DNA of 64,000 nt from Desulfuromonas sp. KJ2020 (GCF_024197615.1 NZ_JAKUKE010000001.1:977570-1041569); one strand, 5' to 3'. Positions 53,546-63,076 are shown, counted from the first letter of the stretch. Notes: generated by a model from the letters alone, not told the origin. Numbers and translations are program-made.

Positions 53546-55084
53546 GTGTGCGTGAACCCTAAAATTTTTGTATCTATGCTGCTCGTGGGCGCCGCCTATT
53601 ATGTCGGGGCCTGGACCGGGGTTCATCAGACGATTACGCCAGAAGGTATTGCCGTATTGTGGCCGCCGAACGCCATTCTTTTGTCGGCGTTTCTTGTCCT
53701 GCCATATCGTCGCTGGCCTTTGATCGCTCTGGCGGCCATGGCCGCCGAAATTTTGGCTGATGTCCCCGTTTTTCCTCTGTGGGCGGCCGGCGCCTTTGGG
53801 ATGGTCAATATTTTTGAGGCTTCGCTGGCAGCTGTCCTCATCCGTCGCTTCGTTCCTACCCCCTTCAACTTTGATCGTCTGCGCAGTGGTTGGTTCTTTC
53901 TGTTGTTCGGCCCGCTGCTCGTTTCGGGTTTTGCCGCTCTGCTCGGCGCGGGAGTCTACATTCTGCTGGGCCGGGCTGATACCCCTTATCCGGCACTGTG
54001 GCAAATCTGGTGGTTTGGCGATGCTCTGGGCCTGCTGCTGTTAACACCCCCCATTGTCGTGGTCTGGCGCTGGCTGGAAGCCGGGTGTCCTGGTTTACGC
54101 TGGCGGGCAGCAGTCGAGGCCGGTTTGCTGTGGCTGGTTATTGGCGCCTTGGGACTCAAAGCGTTCACAGCCAGTCCTCCCGCAACGACGGAGCTTTATT
54201 TCACACAATTCTGGTTTGTTCCGCTGGGGATTCTGGCGGCGCTGCGCCTGGGCGTACTCGGCGCGGCGGCCACCGTCACCCTTATCGCGGCCCTGGCCGT
54301 GGGAAACCTGGTGCGGGGTACGCATCCCTATATCTCAGTCGGTCCCCAGTATGCCGTCTGGCTGACCCAGGAATACCTCACCATCGTCGCCGTCGTCTCG
54401 GTTGGTTTGGCGTTGCTGCTCAAAGAAATTTCCGATCAACGGGAGGCCCTGAGCAAAAACAAGCGTGCCCTGCAGATATACAACGAGATTCTAGAGGCAC
54501 GTGTGAATGAGCGCACCCTGGCGCTGGAAAAGTCGAATCAGGCCCTACAGGAAGCCAATCAACGCCTGGCGGCAATAGCCGCCATCGACGAATTGACGGG
54601 AATCCCGAATCGACGGCACTTCCGCGAAGAAGCTCAGCGCGAAATGAGTCGCCTGGGGAAGGATGGGGCCGAGGCAACCGTGATTATGGTCGACCTGGAT
54701 CATTTCAAGAAGATCAATGACGAATACGGGCATGAAGCGGGCGACGTGGTGCTTCGCGCCATTACCGGTCCCTTGCGTCAATCCATCCGTCCTCGGGATC
54801 TCATGGGGCGCATGGGAGGCGAAGAGTTTGTCGTTCTGCTCTCAGGCCTGGAAAAAAAGGCGTCGGCGCGGGTAGCCGAACGCATTCGCGCGGCCATCGA
54901 AGCCCTGACCGTCGATTATCGCGATGCGCAGATTCGCCTGACGGCCAGCTTCGGAGTGGCCCAGTGGGATGGTCAGGGCACCCTGGACGACCTCGTCCGC
55001 CAGGCGGACGACGCCCTCTATCGGGCCAAGGCGAACGGCCGCAACCGGGTGGAGATTGTCGATCCTTCCACGCAGAGTGCTTGA
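53546..55084 (+). CDS. MASE1-GGDEF diguanylate cyclase
   Basis: A membrane-bound cyclic-di-GMP synthase of about 512 residues. The first 300 residues have eight or more hydrophobic helices of the MASE1 sensor domain (GIAVLWPPNAILLSAFL near residue 34; FWFVPLGILAALRLGV near 224). A coiled coil (about 300-345) leads into the GGDEF domain with active-site GGEEF near residue 432. The inhibitory I-site RPRD lies exactly five residues before it, so product feedback is expected. The start is GTG; the ATG at 53576 is an alternative, since no clear ribosome-binding site decides. Confidence 0.9.
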   Translation: MCVNPKIFVSMLLVGAAYYVGAWTGVHQTITPEGIAVLWPPNAILLSAFLVLPYRRWPLIALAAMAAEILADVPVFPLWAAGAFGMVNIFEASLAAVLIRRFVPTPFNFDRLRSGWFFLLFGPLLVSGFAALLGAGVYILLGRADTPYPALWQIWWFGDALGLLLLTPPIVVVWRWLEAGCPGLRWRAAVEAGLLWLVIGALGLKAFTASPPATTELYFTQFWFVPLGILAALRLGVLGAAATVTLIAALAVGNLVRGTHPYISVGPQYAVWLTQEYLTIVAVVSVGLALLLKEISDQREALSKNKRALQIYNEILEARVNERTLALEKSNQALQEANQRLAAIAAIDELTGIPNRRHFREEAQREMSRLGKDGAEATVIMVDLDHFKKINDEYGHEAGDVVLRAITGPLRQSIRPRDLMGRMGGEEFVVLLSGLEKKASARVAERIRAAIEALTVDYRDAQIRLTASFGVAQWDGQGTLDDLVRQADDALYRAKANGRNRVEIVDPSTQSA

Positions 55085-55172
55085 GTTTCACGAGATTTAA
55101 AAGACGGTTCGCTGTGCGCACCGCTTCCTGCTTTGGTTAGTGCCGATGAGATAAAAGTGGCAACGGGGTGTG

Positions 55173-55547
55173 TCAATCCGGCCAATGGTCGGAGAAGTTA
55201 AAGGATACCTGGCGGTGATGGCGGATAGCGAGAAGAAAAAGCTCCCCCTTGCGGCAGGCGTAAAGCAGCAGGTAGTCCCCGCGGATCAATTCAAGCAGAA
55301 GAGTCCCTGGCCCCAGACGTTGGCGAAGGTTGTTTGCTCTTATCCGGGTTTCCCGGCATGTCGTCGGATGGCGAAAAAAATTGGCACCCATGTTGGGAAA
55401 GACTTCGAGGGCGGGCAAGACCTCGTCGAAAAGATCGTCGAGGAGTCCGCTAAAGGCCTCAGGCGCCTCGACCTCGCGCAGATACGCCTCGATTTCGTCG
55501 AGATTGCGGGAAAAGTTGCGGGTTATTCGCAAGGTGACGGCGCTCAT
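55173..55547 (-). CDS. RelE/ParE-family toxin
   Basis: A 124-residue protein of the RelE/ParE fold: NLDEIEAYLREVEAP (near residue 14) and a late GDYLLLYACRKGELFLLAIRH region (about 90-110). Such toxins cleave ribosome-bound mRNA or block gyrase. It overlaps the antitoxin by 4 bp (ATGA), the usual type II layout with antitoxin first. It starts at MSAVTL; the longer frame overlaps the antitoxin more. Confidence 0.8.
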   Translation of the reverse strand: MSAVTLRITRNFSRNLDEIEAYLREVEAPEAFSGLLDDLFDEVLPALEVFPNMGANFFRHPTTCRETRIRANNLRQRLGPGTLLLELIRGDYLLLYACRKGELFLLAIRHHRQVSFNFSDHWPD

Positions 55548-55828
55548 TTGCCCCGGCTGTAACGGCTCTTGAGCTCGGCCACCGTCAGCAGGTTGCCCTC
55601 TTCCACGTCGTCCCATCCCCGCGCCGCCTCGTCCAGCAGCCCCAGGTGAATATTTTCCCGCTCCAGCCGGTGATAGTAATCGAGTCGACGGGCGTCAATC
55701 AAGGCCACATAGGCCTTGCCGTTGCGGGTAATGATTTTTTCTCGCCCCGCACAGGCCTCATCGGCCAGTTCCGTCAGCCGCGCCCGCATTTCCTTCAGGG
55801 GCACAATATCCTTGCTTGTAATGGGCAT
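55544..55828 (-). CDS. Phd/YefM-family antitoxin
   Basis: A 94-residue antitoxin. The N-terminal DNA-binding fold has VPLKEMRARLTELADEA (about residues 9-25) and the typical ITRNGKAYVALIDARRLDYY (residues 33-52), where Phd/YefM proteins have the strand leading to the toxin-binding tail. It is translated first and coupled with the RelE-like toxin; the pair probably represses itself. Confidence in pairing is high. Confidence 0.85.
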   Translation of the reverse strand: MPITSKDIVPLKEMRARLTELADEACAGREKIITRNGKAYVALIDARRLDYYHRLERENIHLGLLDEAARGWDDVEEGNLLTVAELKSRYSRGK

Positions 55829-55898
55829 CTATTCCTTCTCTTCCAAAAGTTGACAATAAATATTAATCAATTCATGTAACTTTGACAAGGGGGCGGTC

Positions 55899-56102
55899 TT
55901 ATTTCCCCACCTGACGCCGGGAAGTGACCGTTTCACCGGCGATCCCCCAGTTATCCGTGTCCACCTCGTCGATGACGACGACGGTCGTGGCCGGATTCTT
56001 TCCCAAGACATCTACCAGCAGTTGGGTGGCACCGGCGATCAGCTGAGCCTTCTGTTCGGCGGTAGCGCCTTCACGGGTGATTTTGATGTTGACGTAGGGC
56101 AT
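55899..56102 (-). CDS. 4-oxalocrotonate tautomerase-family enzyme
   Basis: A 67-residue tautomerase. After Met removal the catalytic Pro1 is exposed (M-PYVNIKITREGAT). Later VIDEVDTDNWGIAGE matches the family's typical IxEvxxxNWGvgG. It is about the usual length of 60-70 residues. It lies between an MFS transporter and the toxin-antitoxin pair. The natural substrate is unknown. Confidence 0.92.
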   Translation of the reverse strand: MPYVNIKITREGATAEQKAQLIAGATQLLVDVLGKNPATTVVVIDEVDTDNWGIAGETVTSRRQVGK

Positions 56103-56124
56103 GGTGTTCCTCCTTGGTGAGTGA

Positions 56125-57318
56125 TCAGGGTTTCTGAAAAGAGCGGTCGATGGCAATGAAAAGGGCCCCGACCAGTACGGTGCCCGCCGCGAGCAGCAGG
56201 GGGAGGGCGAAACCGTGGCGCAGGTCGGCCAGCACGCCGGCAATGGGCGGCCCCAGGATCTGGCCGATGCCGAAGCAGGCGGTGAGGACGGCGGCAATAC
56301 GCTGCTGGCTGCCGGGGGCGCGGCGCCCGCCTTCGGCCATGACCAGGGCAACGATGCCCAGGAAGGTGCCGCCGAAGGAGACGGCGGCAAAGAGCACGGT
56401 CGGCACGCTTTCGGCCCAGATGCAGACGAGGATGCCGGCGGCCTGCAGGCCGTAGGCCAGCAGCAGGGCGAGACGGGCGCCGAAACGGCGGGCCAGCCAG
56501 GGCCAGAAAAGGGTCGATGGGATGGCCGCCAGCCCGACCGCCACCCAGCTGTAGGGGGCGAAGAAGGCGAGACCGTCGGTTTCGGCAATGATGGAAACCA
56601 GGAAAGTGGCCGAGACAATGTAGCCCAGTCCTTCACAGAAGTAAGCGGCCGCCAGGGGCCAGAGGGTGCGATTGAGCCGACCGGCCGGGGGTGCCACCGC
56701 GTTGGCCCCTTCCGGCGGCGCGGTTTCGCGCCCGATGGCCATGCCGATCAGCGCCAGCAAGGCCGCTATCAGGCCGCTTCCTATCCAGGCCCCCTGCCAG
56801 CCCCAGCCCCAGTCAAACAGCGGGACAAGGCTGCCGCTCAGGGCGATGCCGAAACCGATGCCGCCATAGAGGGCGCCGATCCAGGGTAGGTGTCCCCGGC
56901 GGCCCAGGGCCTCGGCCACTTCGACGGAAATGATGATGAAGAGCAGGGCGCTGGCAATGCCGGCCGCCAGACGCAGCAGACCCCAGACCAGGCCTGTCTG
57001 CGTCATGGCCATCAGTGCTGTGCCGATGATGGTCACCAACAGGGCGCTGAGGCCGACGAGGCGGTTGCGCGCCAGCTGTGGCATGAAGGAGCAAAGCAGG
57101 GCGCCGATGAGATAGCCGAGATAGTTCAGGCCGGCCAGCCAGCCGGCCAGACCATGGGTCAGGCCGAGATCGCGCTGCATGAGGGGGATGATGGGGGTGA
57201 AGACAAAGCGCCCCAATCCCATGGCCACGGCCATGCCGAGCATGCCGCCCAGGAGCACTCTGAGGGAGGCCCTGGCCGGGTGCGGAACTGATTCTTGTTT
57301 TGCCGGTGTGGTCGCCAT
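56125..57318 (-). CDS. MFS transporter, YbfB/YjiJ-like
   Basis: A 397-residue major facilitator with twelve hydrophobic segments. The first helix carries MGLGRFVFTPIIPLM, a mark of the YbfB/YjiJ family, and the second half has the repeated MFS pattern. The start at MATTPAK is chosen since the upstream part of the frame reads unlike protein. Substrate is unknown. The tautomerase gene follows by 22 bp and may be cotranscribed. Confidence 0.85.
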   Translation of the reverse strand: MATTPAKQESVPHPARASLRVLLGGMLGMAVAMGLGRFVFTPIIPLMQRDLGLTHGLAGWLAGLNYLGYLIGALLCSFMPQLARNRLVGLSALLVTIIGTALMAMTQTGLVWGLLRLAAGIASALLFIIISVEVAEALGRRGHLPWIGALYGGIGFGIALSGSLVPLFDWGWGWQGAWIGSGLIAALLALIGMAIGRETAPPEGANAVAPPAGRLNRTLWPLAAAYFCEGLGYIVSATFLVSIIAETDGLAFFAPYSWVAVGLAAIPSTLFWPWLARRFGARLALLLAYGLQAAGILVCIWAESVPTVLFAAVSFGGTFLGIVALVMAEGGRRAPGSQQRIAAVLTACFGIGQILGPPIAGVLADLRHGFALPLLLAAGTVLVGALFIAIDRSFQKP

Positions 57319-57541
57319 GTGTGACAGCTTAATGGAAGGCGACGGGACGTTGCAAACGATTCTTGCAGCTGATCCGGCGAGGTCATTCTTTTTGCCAGCC
57401 GGATTCTCTGGCCGCTGCCGATGGGTGGACCGGGTGAAATCCTGCGATACAATGAACGGGTCCTTTCGGCGCACCAGCCTTAAGGGGAAGGGGAGGAATG
57501 GTGCCCATGCTTATCTTTCTAAGGCGACCATCTCAGGGTGA

Positions 57542-60127
57542 ATGATGATGAAATCTCACTGGCACAACCTTTCACGGGAACAGGTGGCGGAAAAGCTCGA
57601 AACGGACCTGCGTCAGGGCCTCAGTGAAACCGAGGCGGCGGCTCGCTTGGAGCGCCATGGGCTGAATCAGCTGGAAGAAGGCGGCCGGCGTCCGCTGTGG
57701 CGGATGTTTCTGGAGCAGTTCCGCGACTTCATGATTCTGGTCCTGCTGGGGGCGGCGGTGATATCGGGGCTGATCGGCGAGGCGGTGGATACCATCGCCA
57801 TTCTGGTCATCGTCGGCCTCAACGCGGTCATCGGCGCCGTACAGGAATATCGGGCCGAAAAGGCCATGGCCGCTTTAAAGGCGATGGCAGCGCCGGCAGC
57901 GAGGGTGCGACGCGGTGGCCAGGTGATGGAGCTGCCGGCTGCGAAGCTGGTGCCCGGCGATGTGGTGTTGCTGCAGGCCGGGGCCGTGGTGCCGGCTGAT
58001 CTGCGTCTGGTGGAGAGTGCCGACCTCGAAGCCAACGAGTCTATGTTGACGGGAGAATCGACAGGGGTTGCCAAACAGGTGGAATCCCTTGCCGAGCCGA
58101 AACTGGCCGTGGCCGAGCGTGTCAACATGGTTTTCAAGGGGAGTCAGGTCAACCGGGGCAGGGCAGTCGGCCTGGTAGTGGCCACGGGCATGGCCACTGA
58201 ATTGGGCCAGATCGCCCGGCTGCTGCAGAAGACTGTCGACAGCAAGACGCCCCTGCAGAAACGTCTGGCGCTCTTCAGCAAAAAGCTGGCCCTGGTGGTG
58301 CTGGCGATCTGTGCGGTGATCTTCGTCGTCGGCCTGCTGCGGGGCGAGCCGGTCATGCTCATGCTCCTTACCGCCATCAGCCTGGCCGTGGCCGCCATCC
58401 CCGAAGCCCTGCCGGCGGTCATCAGCGTCGCTCTCGCCCTGGGAGCCGCGCGCATGAGCAAACGTCACGCCCTGCTGCGCAACCTGCCGGCGGTGGAGAC
58501 CCTGGGCTCGGTCACCTATATCTGTACGGACAAAACGGGCACTCTGACCCAGAACCGCATGCACGCCGAAGGCTTTTACCTCGACGGTCAGATGCATGAG
58601 GCGATTCCCGGGGAGAGCCGGTTGTTCGGGGAGGCTTTGGCCCTGAACAACGATGTCGAAGGCACAGAGGGTAATCTCAAGGGCGATCCGACGGAAGTTG
58701 CCCTCTACGAGGCGGCGCAGAAGTACGGGTACCGCCGGCAGGAACTGGAGGAGCGCTTGCCGCGGGTGGCCGAATTCCCCTTCGATGCCGAGCGCAAACG
58801 CATGTCGACCCTGCATCGGCATGAGGACGGGATTGTCCTTTTCTGCAAGGGTGCTCCGGAGCGGCTGCTCCCCCTGTGCACGGGGGGAGAGGTGGATGGG
58901 CTGCTGGCGCAGGCGGAATCCCTGGCCGGAGAAGGGTACCGGGTGCTGGCGGTGGCCAGCCGGCAACTGCCGGAGTTGCCTGAAAAGCTGGAGATGGAAG
59001 AAGCTGAGCGCGACCTGACTTTTCTCGGTCTGGTGGCCCTGATCGACCCGCCGCGGGAGGAGGCACCGCAGGCGGTGCAGGACTGTCTCAGCGCCGGCAT
59101 TGTCCCCGTCATGATCACCGGCGATCATCCGGCGACGGCGCTCGCCATTGCCAAACGCCTCGGCATGGCCGAGTCGGAGGAACAGCTGATCACGGGCCAG
59201 GAGCTGGCTGAGCTGGAGCCGGAAGAATTGAGACAGCGGGCGCGACAGCTTCGGGTCTATGCCCGCACCAGCCCGGAGCAGAAGATCCGCATCGTCGAGG
59301 CCCTGCAGGACTTGGGGGAATTCTGCGCCATGACCGGGGACGGCGTCAACGACGCGCCCGCCCTCAAAAAGGCCGACATCGGGGTGGCCATGGGCGACAA
59401 CGGCACGGATGTGGCCCGGGAAGCTTCCGACATGGTGCTGCTGGACGACAACTTTGCCTCCATTACCGCTGCCGTACGGGAGGGGCGCCGCATCTTCGAC
59501 AACATCCGCAAGTTCATCCGCTACACCATGACCAGCAATTCGGGGGAGATCTGGGTGCTCTTTCTGGCGCCTTTCATGGGGTTGCCCATTCCGCTCTTGC
59601 CCATCCATATTCTGTGGATCAATCTGGTGACCGACGGTCTGCCGGGGCTGGCCCTGACCGCTGAAAAAGCCGAGCCGGGGGTCATGCAGCGGCCGCCCCG
59701 CGCTCCCGACGAAAGCATTTTCGCCCACGGCATGTGGCAGCATATGGTCTGGGTCGGTCTGCTTATCGGTGGTCTTTCTCTGGCTGCCATGGGCTGGGCC
59801 TACGGAACCGGCCATGAAAACTGGCAGACTATCGTCTTTACGGTGCTTACTTTCTGTCAGCTCGCCCACGTTCTGGTTATCCGCTCGGAGACGGAATCCC
59901 TGTGGCGGCTTGGCCTGTTCAGCAACCGACCGCTGCTGGGGGCGGTTGCCCTGACCGTGCTGCTTCAGCTGGGGGTTATCTATCTACCGGCCATGAACGG
60001 CATTTTCAAGACCGCTCCCCTGACTTTGCCGGAACTGATGCTGTGCGGCGGTTTGCCGCTGCTGGTGCTGGTGGGTGTAGAGCTCGAAAAGTGGTGGCGC
60101 CGGCGACAGCTGTCGCGCCAGCAATAA
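57542..60127 (+). CDS. Cation-transporting P-type ATPase (P2 type)
   Basis: An 861-residue P-type ATPase of the Ca2+/cation class. The phosphorylation motif DKTGTLT is near residue 330, TGES in the actuator near 173, MITGD and TGDGVNDAPAL near 527 and 597. The N-terminus SREQVAEKLETDLRQGLSE is a cation-ATPase N domain. In transmembrane helix 4 the segment AAIPEALPAVISVAL has the PEALP ion-binding turn typical of Ca2+-type pumps. Three Met codons in a row begin the frame, so the start is uncertain by a few residues. Confidence 0.93.
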   Translation: MMMKSHWHNLSREQVAEKLETDLRQGLSETEAAARLERHGLNQLEEGGRRPLWRMFLEQFRDFMILVLLGAAVISGLIGEAVDTIAILVIVGLNAVIGAVQEYRAEKAMAALKAMAAPAARVRRGGQVMELPAAKLVPGDVVLLQAGAVVPADLRLVESADLEANESMLTGESTGVAKQVESLAEPKLAVAERVNMVFKGSQVNRGRAVGLVVATGMATELGQIARLLQKTVDSKTPLQKRLALFSKKLALVVLAICAVIFVVGLLRGEPVMLMLLTAISLAVAAIPEALPAVISVALALGAARMSKRHALLRNLPAVETLGSVTYICTDKTGTLTQNRMHAEGFYLDGQMHEAIPGESRLFGEALALNNDVEGTEGNLKGDPTEVALYEAAQKYGYRRQELEERLPRVAEFPFDAERKRMSTLHRHEDGIVLFCKGAPERLLPLCTGGEVDGLLAQAESLAGEGYRVLAVASRQLPELPEKLEMEEAERDLTFLGLVALIDPPREEAPQAVQDCLSAGIVPVMITGDHPATALAIAKRLGMAESEEQLITGQELAELEPEELRQRARQLRVYARTSPEQKIRIVEALQDLGEFCAMTGDGVNDAPALKKADIGVAMGDNGTDVAREASDMVLLDDNFASITAAVREGRRIFDNIRKFIRYTMTSNSGEIWVLFLAPFMGLPIPLLPIHILWINLVTDGLPGLALTAEKAEPGVMQRPPRAPDESIFAHGMWQHMVWVGLLIGGLSLAAMGWAYGTGHENWQTIVFTVLTFCQLAHVLVIRSETESLWRLGLFSNRPLLGAVALTVLLQLGVIYLPAMNGIFKTAPLTLPELMLCGGLPLLVLVGVELEKWWRRRQLSRQQ

Positions 60128-60229
60128 GCCATAGCCGATGGGGCTGCTACGGTGACTGCTTGCCAAGAAGGTCGATTTCTGGGAAAATGGCGCGATTTTG
60201 ATCCCCGGGGTATGGTCCGAAAGGTAAGT

Positions 60230-61462
60230 ATGTCGAACGAAACACTGATATCCCTCCCTGCTGACAGGGTCCAGCGGCTGAAAACCGGCGCGGCCGACAG
60301 TCTTTTTCTGCTGCGTTCCCCGAGGGCCCTCCTTAGGGGCCTGCAAAGAAAGTGGCTGGTTCCCGTCCTGCTGCTCGCTTCGCTGGTCCTGGTGCCGCTG
60401 ATGCTGCTGCCGGCCACCCATTTTCTGCTCGAAAAGATCTATCCCCCCGTCGAAAAAAAGCAACTCTTCGGCCTGCTGAAAACCTCCAAGGAAGATGAGC
60501 GTCTGGCCCGCCGCAAAGCTCAGTCCACCTTGGTGATCTGGAGTCTGGCCGGCCTGGGCGTGGCCACCGGACTGGTTCTCTACGCGCCGATTATCCGGCG
60601 CGCCGCTGAACAGGAAATCCTCCTTCAGCCGCCAAAACAGCTGACCAACGCCGGCCGGTCGCACCTGGAAGAGCGTTACCGCATCGACGCGGAGATTGGC
60701 TCCGGTACCATGGGCGTGGTTTACTCGGCCTTCGACCAAACGCTGGAGCGGCAGGTCGCCCTGAAGGAATTGCCCGCCGTCTTTGTGCGTGATCCTGAGC
60801 GAAGAGAGCGTTTCCGCCGCGAAGCGCTCACCCTGGCCCAGTTGACCCATCCCGGCATCGTGCAGATTTACGATCTCTTCGATGACGGCTCCCGCCTGAT
60901 CCTGGTGATGGAACTGATTCGCGGCGGCACCCTGGAAGACCATATGGCCGGCCGGGCGCCCTTTGCCGAGGCCGAGGCGTTGGGCATGGTCGCGCAGATC
61001 GGCGATACCCTGTGCCATGTGCATGAGAAGGGGATCGTGCATCGTGATCTGAAGCCAGCCAACATCCTTCTCGACGAACAGCAGCGCCTGAAAGTGACCG
61101 ACTTCGGCCTGGCTCGCCTGGTGCGGGAAAGCGGCCTGACCCTCGATGGCAGCCTCATGGGTACCCCCTATTACATGAGTCCCGAGCAGGCGTCAGGCAA
61201 ACCCACCGATTTTCGGGCCGACATCTATTCCCTCGGCGTGATCTTTTACGAACTGCTGGCCGGCTCGCCCCCCTTTTCCGGCGAACCGGCAGCGGTGCTG
61301 CTGCAGCAGATAACCGACGAGCCGCCGCCCTTGCAGGAGCGGGTGGAAGGGCTACGCCAGGAGGTCGCGGATCTGGTCATGGCCATGCTGCGCAAAGACC
61401 CCGACGAACGCCTCTGCGACCATCGGGAAATTTCGCGGCGACTGCAGGAACTGCGGTCCTGA
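60230..61462 (+). CDS. Membrane-anchored Ser/Thr protein kinase
   Basis: A 410-residue Hanks-type kinase. Unlike PknB-type kinases, its two membrane helices lie in the N-terminal 135 residues (PVLLLASLVLVPLMLL and VIWSLAGLGVATGLVLY), and the kinase domain is C-terminal. Kinase motifs are IGSGTMGVVY (near 160), VALKEL with the catalytic Lys, HRDLKPANILL (near 278), DFGLARL and APE-like SPEQASG. The FHA protein gene follows by 19 bp, which suggests a kinase/phospho-binding pair. Confidence 0.92.
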   Translation: MSNETLISLPADRVQRLKTGAADSLFLLRSPRALLRGLQRKWLVPVLLLASLVLVPLMLLPATHFLLEKIYPPVEKKQLFGLLKTSKEDERLARRKAQSTLVIWSLAGLGVATGLVLYAPIIRRAAEQEILLQPPKQLTNAGRSHLEERYRIDAEIGSGTMGVVYSAFDQTLERQVALKELPAVFVRDPERRERFRREALTLAQLTHPGIVQIYDLFDDGSRLILVMELIRGGTLEDHMAGRAPFAEAEALGMVAQIGDTLCHVHEKGIVHRDLKPANILLDEQQRLKVTDFGLARLVRESGLTLDGSLMGTPYYMSPEQASGKPTDFRADIYSLGVIFYELLAGSPPFSGEPAAVLLQQITDEPPPLQERVEGLRQEVADLVMAMLRKDPDERLCDHREISRRLQELRS

Positions 61463-61481
61463 TCCGTGCCAAGGAGGAAAG

Positions 61482-61865
61482 ATGGCAAAAATCGTGGTGA
61501 TGTTCAAGGGACAGGTTGTGAAAGAAGTGGCGATCGGTAGCGAAGGAATCCGCATCGGCCGTGACGCCGACAACGACATCCAGATCGACAACCTGGCCGT
61601 ATCCCGCCATCATGCCGAAATCTACCGGCAGGGCATCCCTTTTTATCTGGAAGATCTCAAGAGCACCAACGGCACCTTTCTCAACGGCGCCCTGCTTAAC
61701 TGGAAAAGGGGATTAAACCACCAGGACAAGATCACCATCGGCAAGCATACCCTCGTCTTTATGGAAGAGGCCAAGGATCAGCCGGGCAAATCCAGGCCTT
61801 CCGCCGCCAATGAGACCCTCTGCCTGACCCCCGAAGATCTGGAGCGCATGCGCCGCAACAGCTGA
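61482..61865 (+). CDS. FHA-domain protein
   Basis: A 127-residue protein, nearly all one FHA fold: IRIGRDADNDIQIDN (near residue 23) with the conserved Gly-Arg, then VSRHHAEI (Ser-Arg-His) and STNGTFLNG (Asn). These bind phosphothreonine. A short tail ends in LTPEDLERMRR. It follows a Ser/Thr kinase and probably binds its product. AAGGAGG lies upstream. Confidence 0.93.
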   Translation: MAKIVVMFKGQVVKEVAIGSEGIRIGRDADNDIQIDNLAVSRHHAEIYRQGIPFYLEDLKSTNGTFLNGALLNWKRGLNHQDKITIGKHTLVFMEEAKDQPGKSRPSAANETLCLTPEDLERMRRNS

Positions 61866-61929
61866 GCGGTCCTGCACGCCAGCCACCCCGCCTTGACGCC
61901 CCTCCACCCTCTTCTATACTTGTAGGTCT

Positions 61930-61948
61930 GAAGGGGATATGCCCCTTC
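61930..61948 (+). terminator. Hairpin between FHA gene and mrp operon
   Basis: GAAGGGG / CCCCTTC with a five-base loop, 65 bp after the FHA stop and 29 bp before the mrpE start. It may end the kinase/FHA transcript, but there is no long T run. Confidence 0.4.
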
Positions 61949-61976
61949 CTTTGTGCGGCGGGACGAGGAGGACAGG

Positions 61977-62489
61977 GTGGCTGCGTGGTTTCGGGAACTG
62001 ACGCTCCGTTTTCTGCTTTTGACCCTGGTGTGGTGGATTCTGACGGAAGGGGATTCCGCCGCCCTGGGTTTCGGCCTCCCCGTGATTCTGCTGGCGCTGG
62101 GGGCCGGTCACCTGCTGGCGGTCGACCGTCAGAAGACCTGGACGCTGGCCGGCCTGCTTTCCTTTCTGCCTTTCTTCTTTTATGCCTCCCTACGTGGCGG
62201 TCTCGACGTCGCCCGCCGCGTCTACGATCCCCGTCTGCCTATTTCCCCTGCCATCTGTGAATTCTCCCTTCATCTGCCACCCGGCCCGGCCCGGGTCTTT
62301 CTGGCCAACACCATCAGCCTGCTGCCCGGCACCTGCAGTGTTTCCCTGCAGGCGGAAGGCCGTTTGCTGGTGCATGCCCTCGACGACAGTCGGGCCCTGG
62401 AAGAGTCTCTTCGCCGGGTGGAGCGACGGGTGGCGGCCCTTTTCGGACTGACGCTGGCTAGCAAGGGCCGGGAGGAAGCGAATGCCTGA
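61977..62489 (+). CDS. mrpE: Mrp-type antiporter subunit E (MnhE/MbhA-like)
   Basis: A 170-residue membrane protein of the MrpE family. Two membrane segments are in the N-terminal half and a soluble C-terminal domain follows; the segment FLANTISLLPGTCSV (about residue 108) with NxISLLPGT is the family mark. The GTG with GAGGAGG upstream is chosen over a GTG eight codons earlier. It begins the antiporter operon and overlaps the next gene by 8 bp. Confidence 0.88.
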   Translation: MAAWFRELTLRFLLLTLVWWILTEGDSAALGFGLPVILLALGAGHLLAVDRQKTWTLAGLLSFLPFFFYASLRGGLDVARRVYDPRLPISPAICEFSLHLPPGPARVFLANTISLLPGTCSVSLQAEGRLLVHALDDSRALEESLRRVERRVAALFGLTLASKGREEANA

Positions 62490-62766
62490 CTTTTTTCTGG
62501 TCACGGCGATCTTTCTTCTTCTGACCATCGTGGTTGGCCTGGTGCGCGTCCTTAAAGGACCTACGCCAGCGGACCGCATGCTGGCCGCCCAGCTCTTCGG
62601 CACCACGGGAGTGGCGATCCTGCTGTTGCTGGCCGAAGCCATGGGCCTGCCGGCACTACGGGACGTGGCCCTGATCTTCATTCTGCTCGGAGCCCTGGCG
62701 ACGGTGGCTTTTGTCAAAAGATTCTGGGTGATCCAGAAAAGGACCGGAAAGGATGACGATGATTGA
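62482..62766 (+). CDS. mrpF: Mrp-type antiporter subunit F (MnhF/MbhB-like)
   Basis: A 94-residue membrane protein with three helices. The segment VRVLKGPTPADRMLAAQLFGTTG (in part, near residue 21) is the MrpF signature. It overlaps its neighbours at both ends. The subunit is part of the multi-subunit Na+/H+ antiporter membrane complex. Confidence 0.92.
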   Translation: MPDFFLVTAIFLLLTIVVGLVRVLKGPTPADRMLAAQLFGTTGVAILLLLAEAMGLPALRDVALIFILLGALATVAFVKRFWVIQKRTGKDDDD

Positions 62767-63076
62767 CTTTTTGTCCGTGCTGCTGACGCTGGCCGGAGCG
62801 GTCTTCTTTCTGGCGGGGACGCTGGGGATGCTGCGGCTGCCGGATGTCTATACCCGCCTTCACGCTTTGACCAAGGCTGACAACCTCGGTCTGGGGCTGA
62901 CGGTGTCGGGTTTGCTGCTGCAGGCGGGATCGGTGCCGGTGGCGCTGAAGATGCTGCTCATCTGGCTGCTGGCCCTGGTGGCCAGCTCGGCCGCCTGTTA
63001 TCTGGTGGCGAACAGCGCCTTTCGTGGCGGCCTGCAGCCACGCCAGGGGCGCTTCTGCGCGAAGGAGCGGTCATAA
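62753..63076 (+). CDS. mrpG: Mrp-type antiporter subunit G (MnhG/MbhC-like)
   Basis: A 107-residue membrane protein. GTLGMLRLPDVYTRLHALTK (in part, near residue 22) is the MrpG signature, where the R-x-P-D-x-Y-x-R-x-H block is strongly conserved. Three helices are visible. Its start overlaps mrpF and its last base is the first of the next gene. Confidence 0.93.
   Translation: MTMIDFLSVLLTLAGAVFFLAGTLGMLRLPDVYTRLHALTKADNLGLGLTVSGLLLQAGSVPVALKMLLIWLLALVASSAACYLVANSAFRGGLQPRQGRFCAKERS

Noticed and set aside
57875..59869. 664-codon minus-strand frame opposite the P-type ATPase
   Set aside because: Shadow of a gene with all P-type ATPase motifs.
60230..61865. Kinase and FHA protein as the T6SS PpkA/Fha regulators
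   Set aside because: They lie more than 40 kb from the T6SS operon with many unrelated genes between; nothing in sequence ties them to it.
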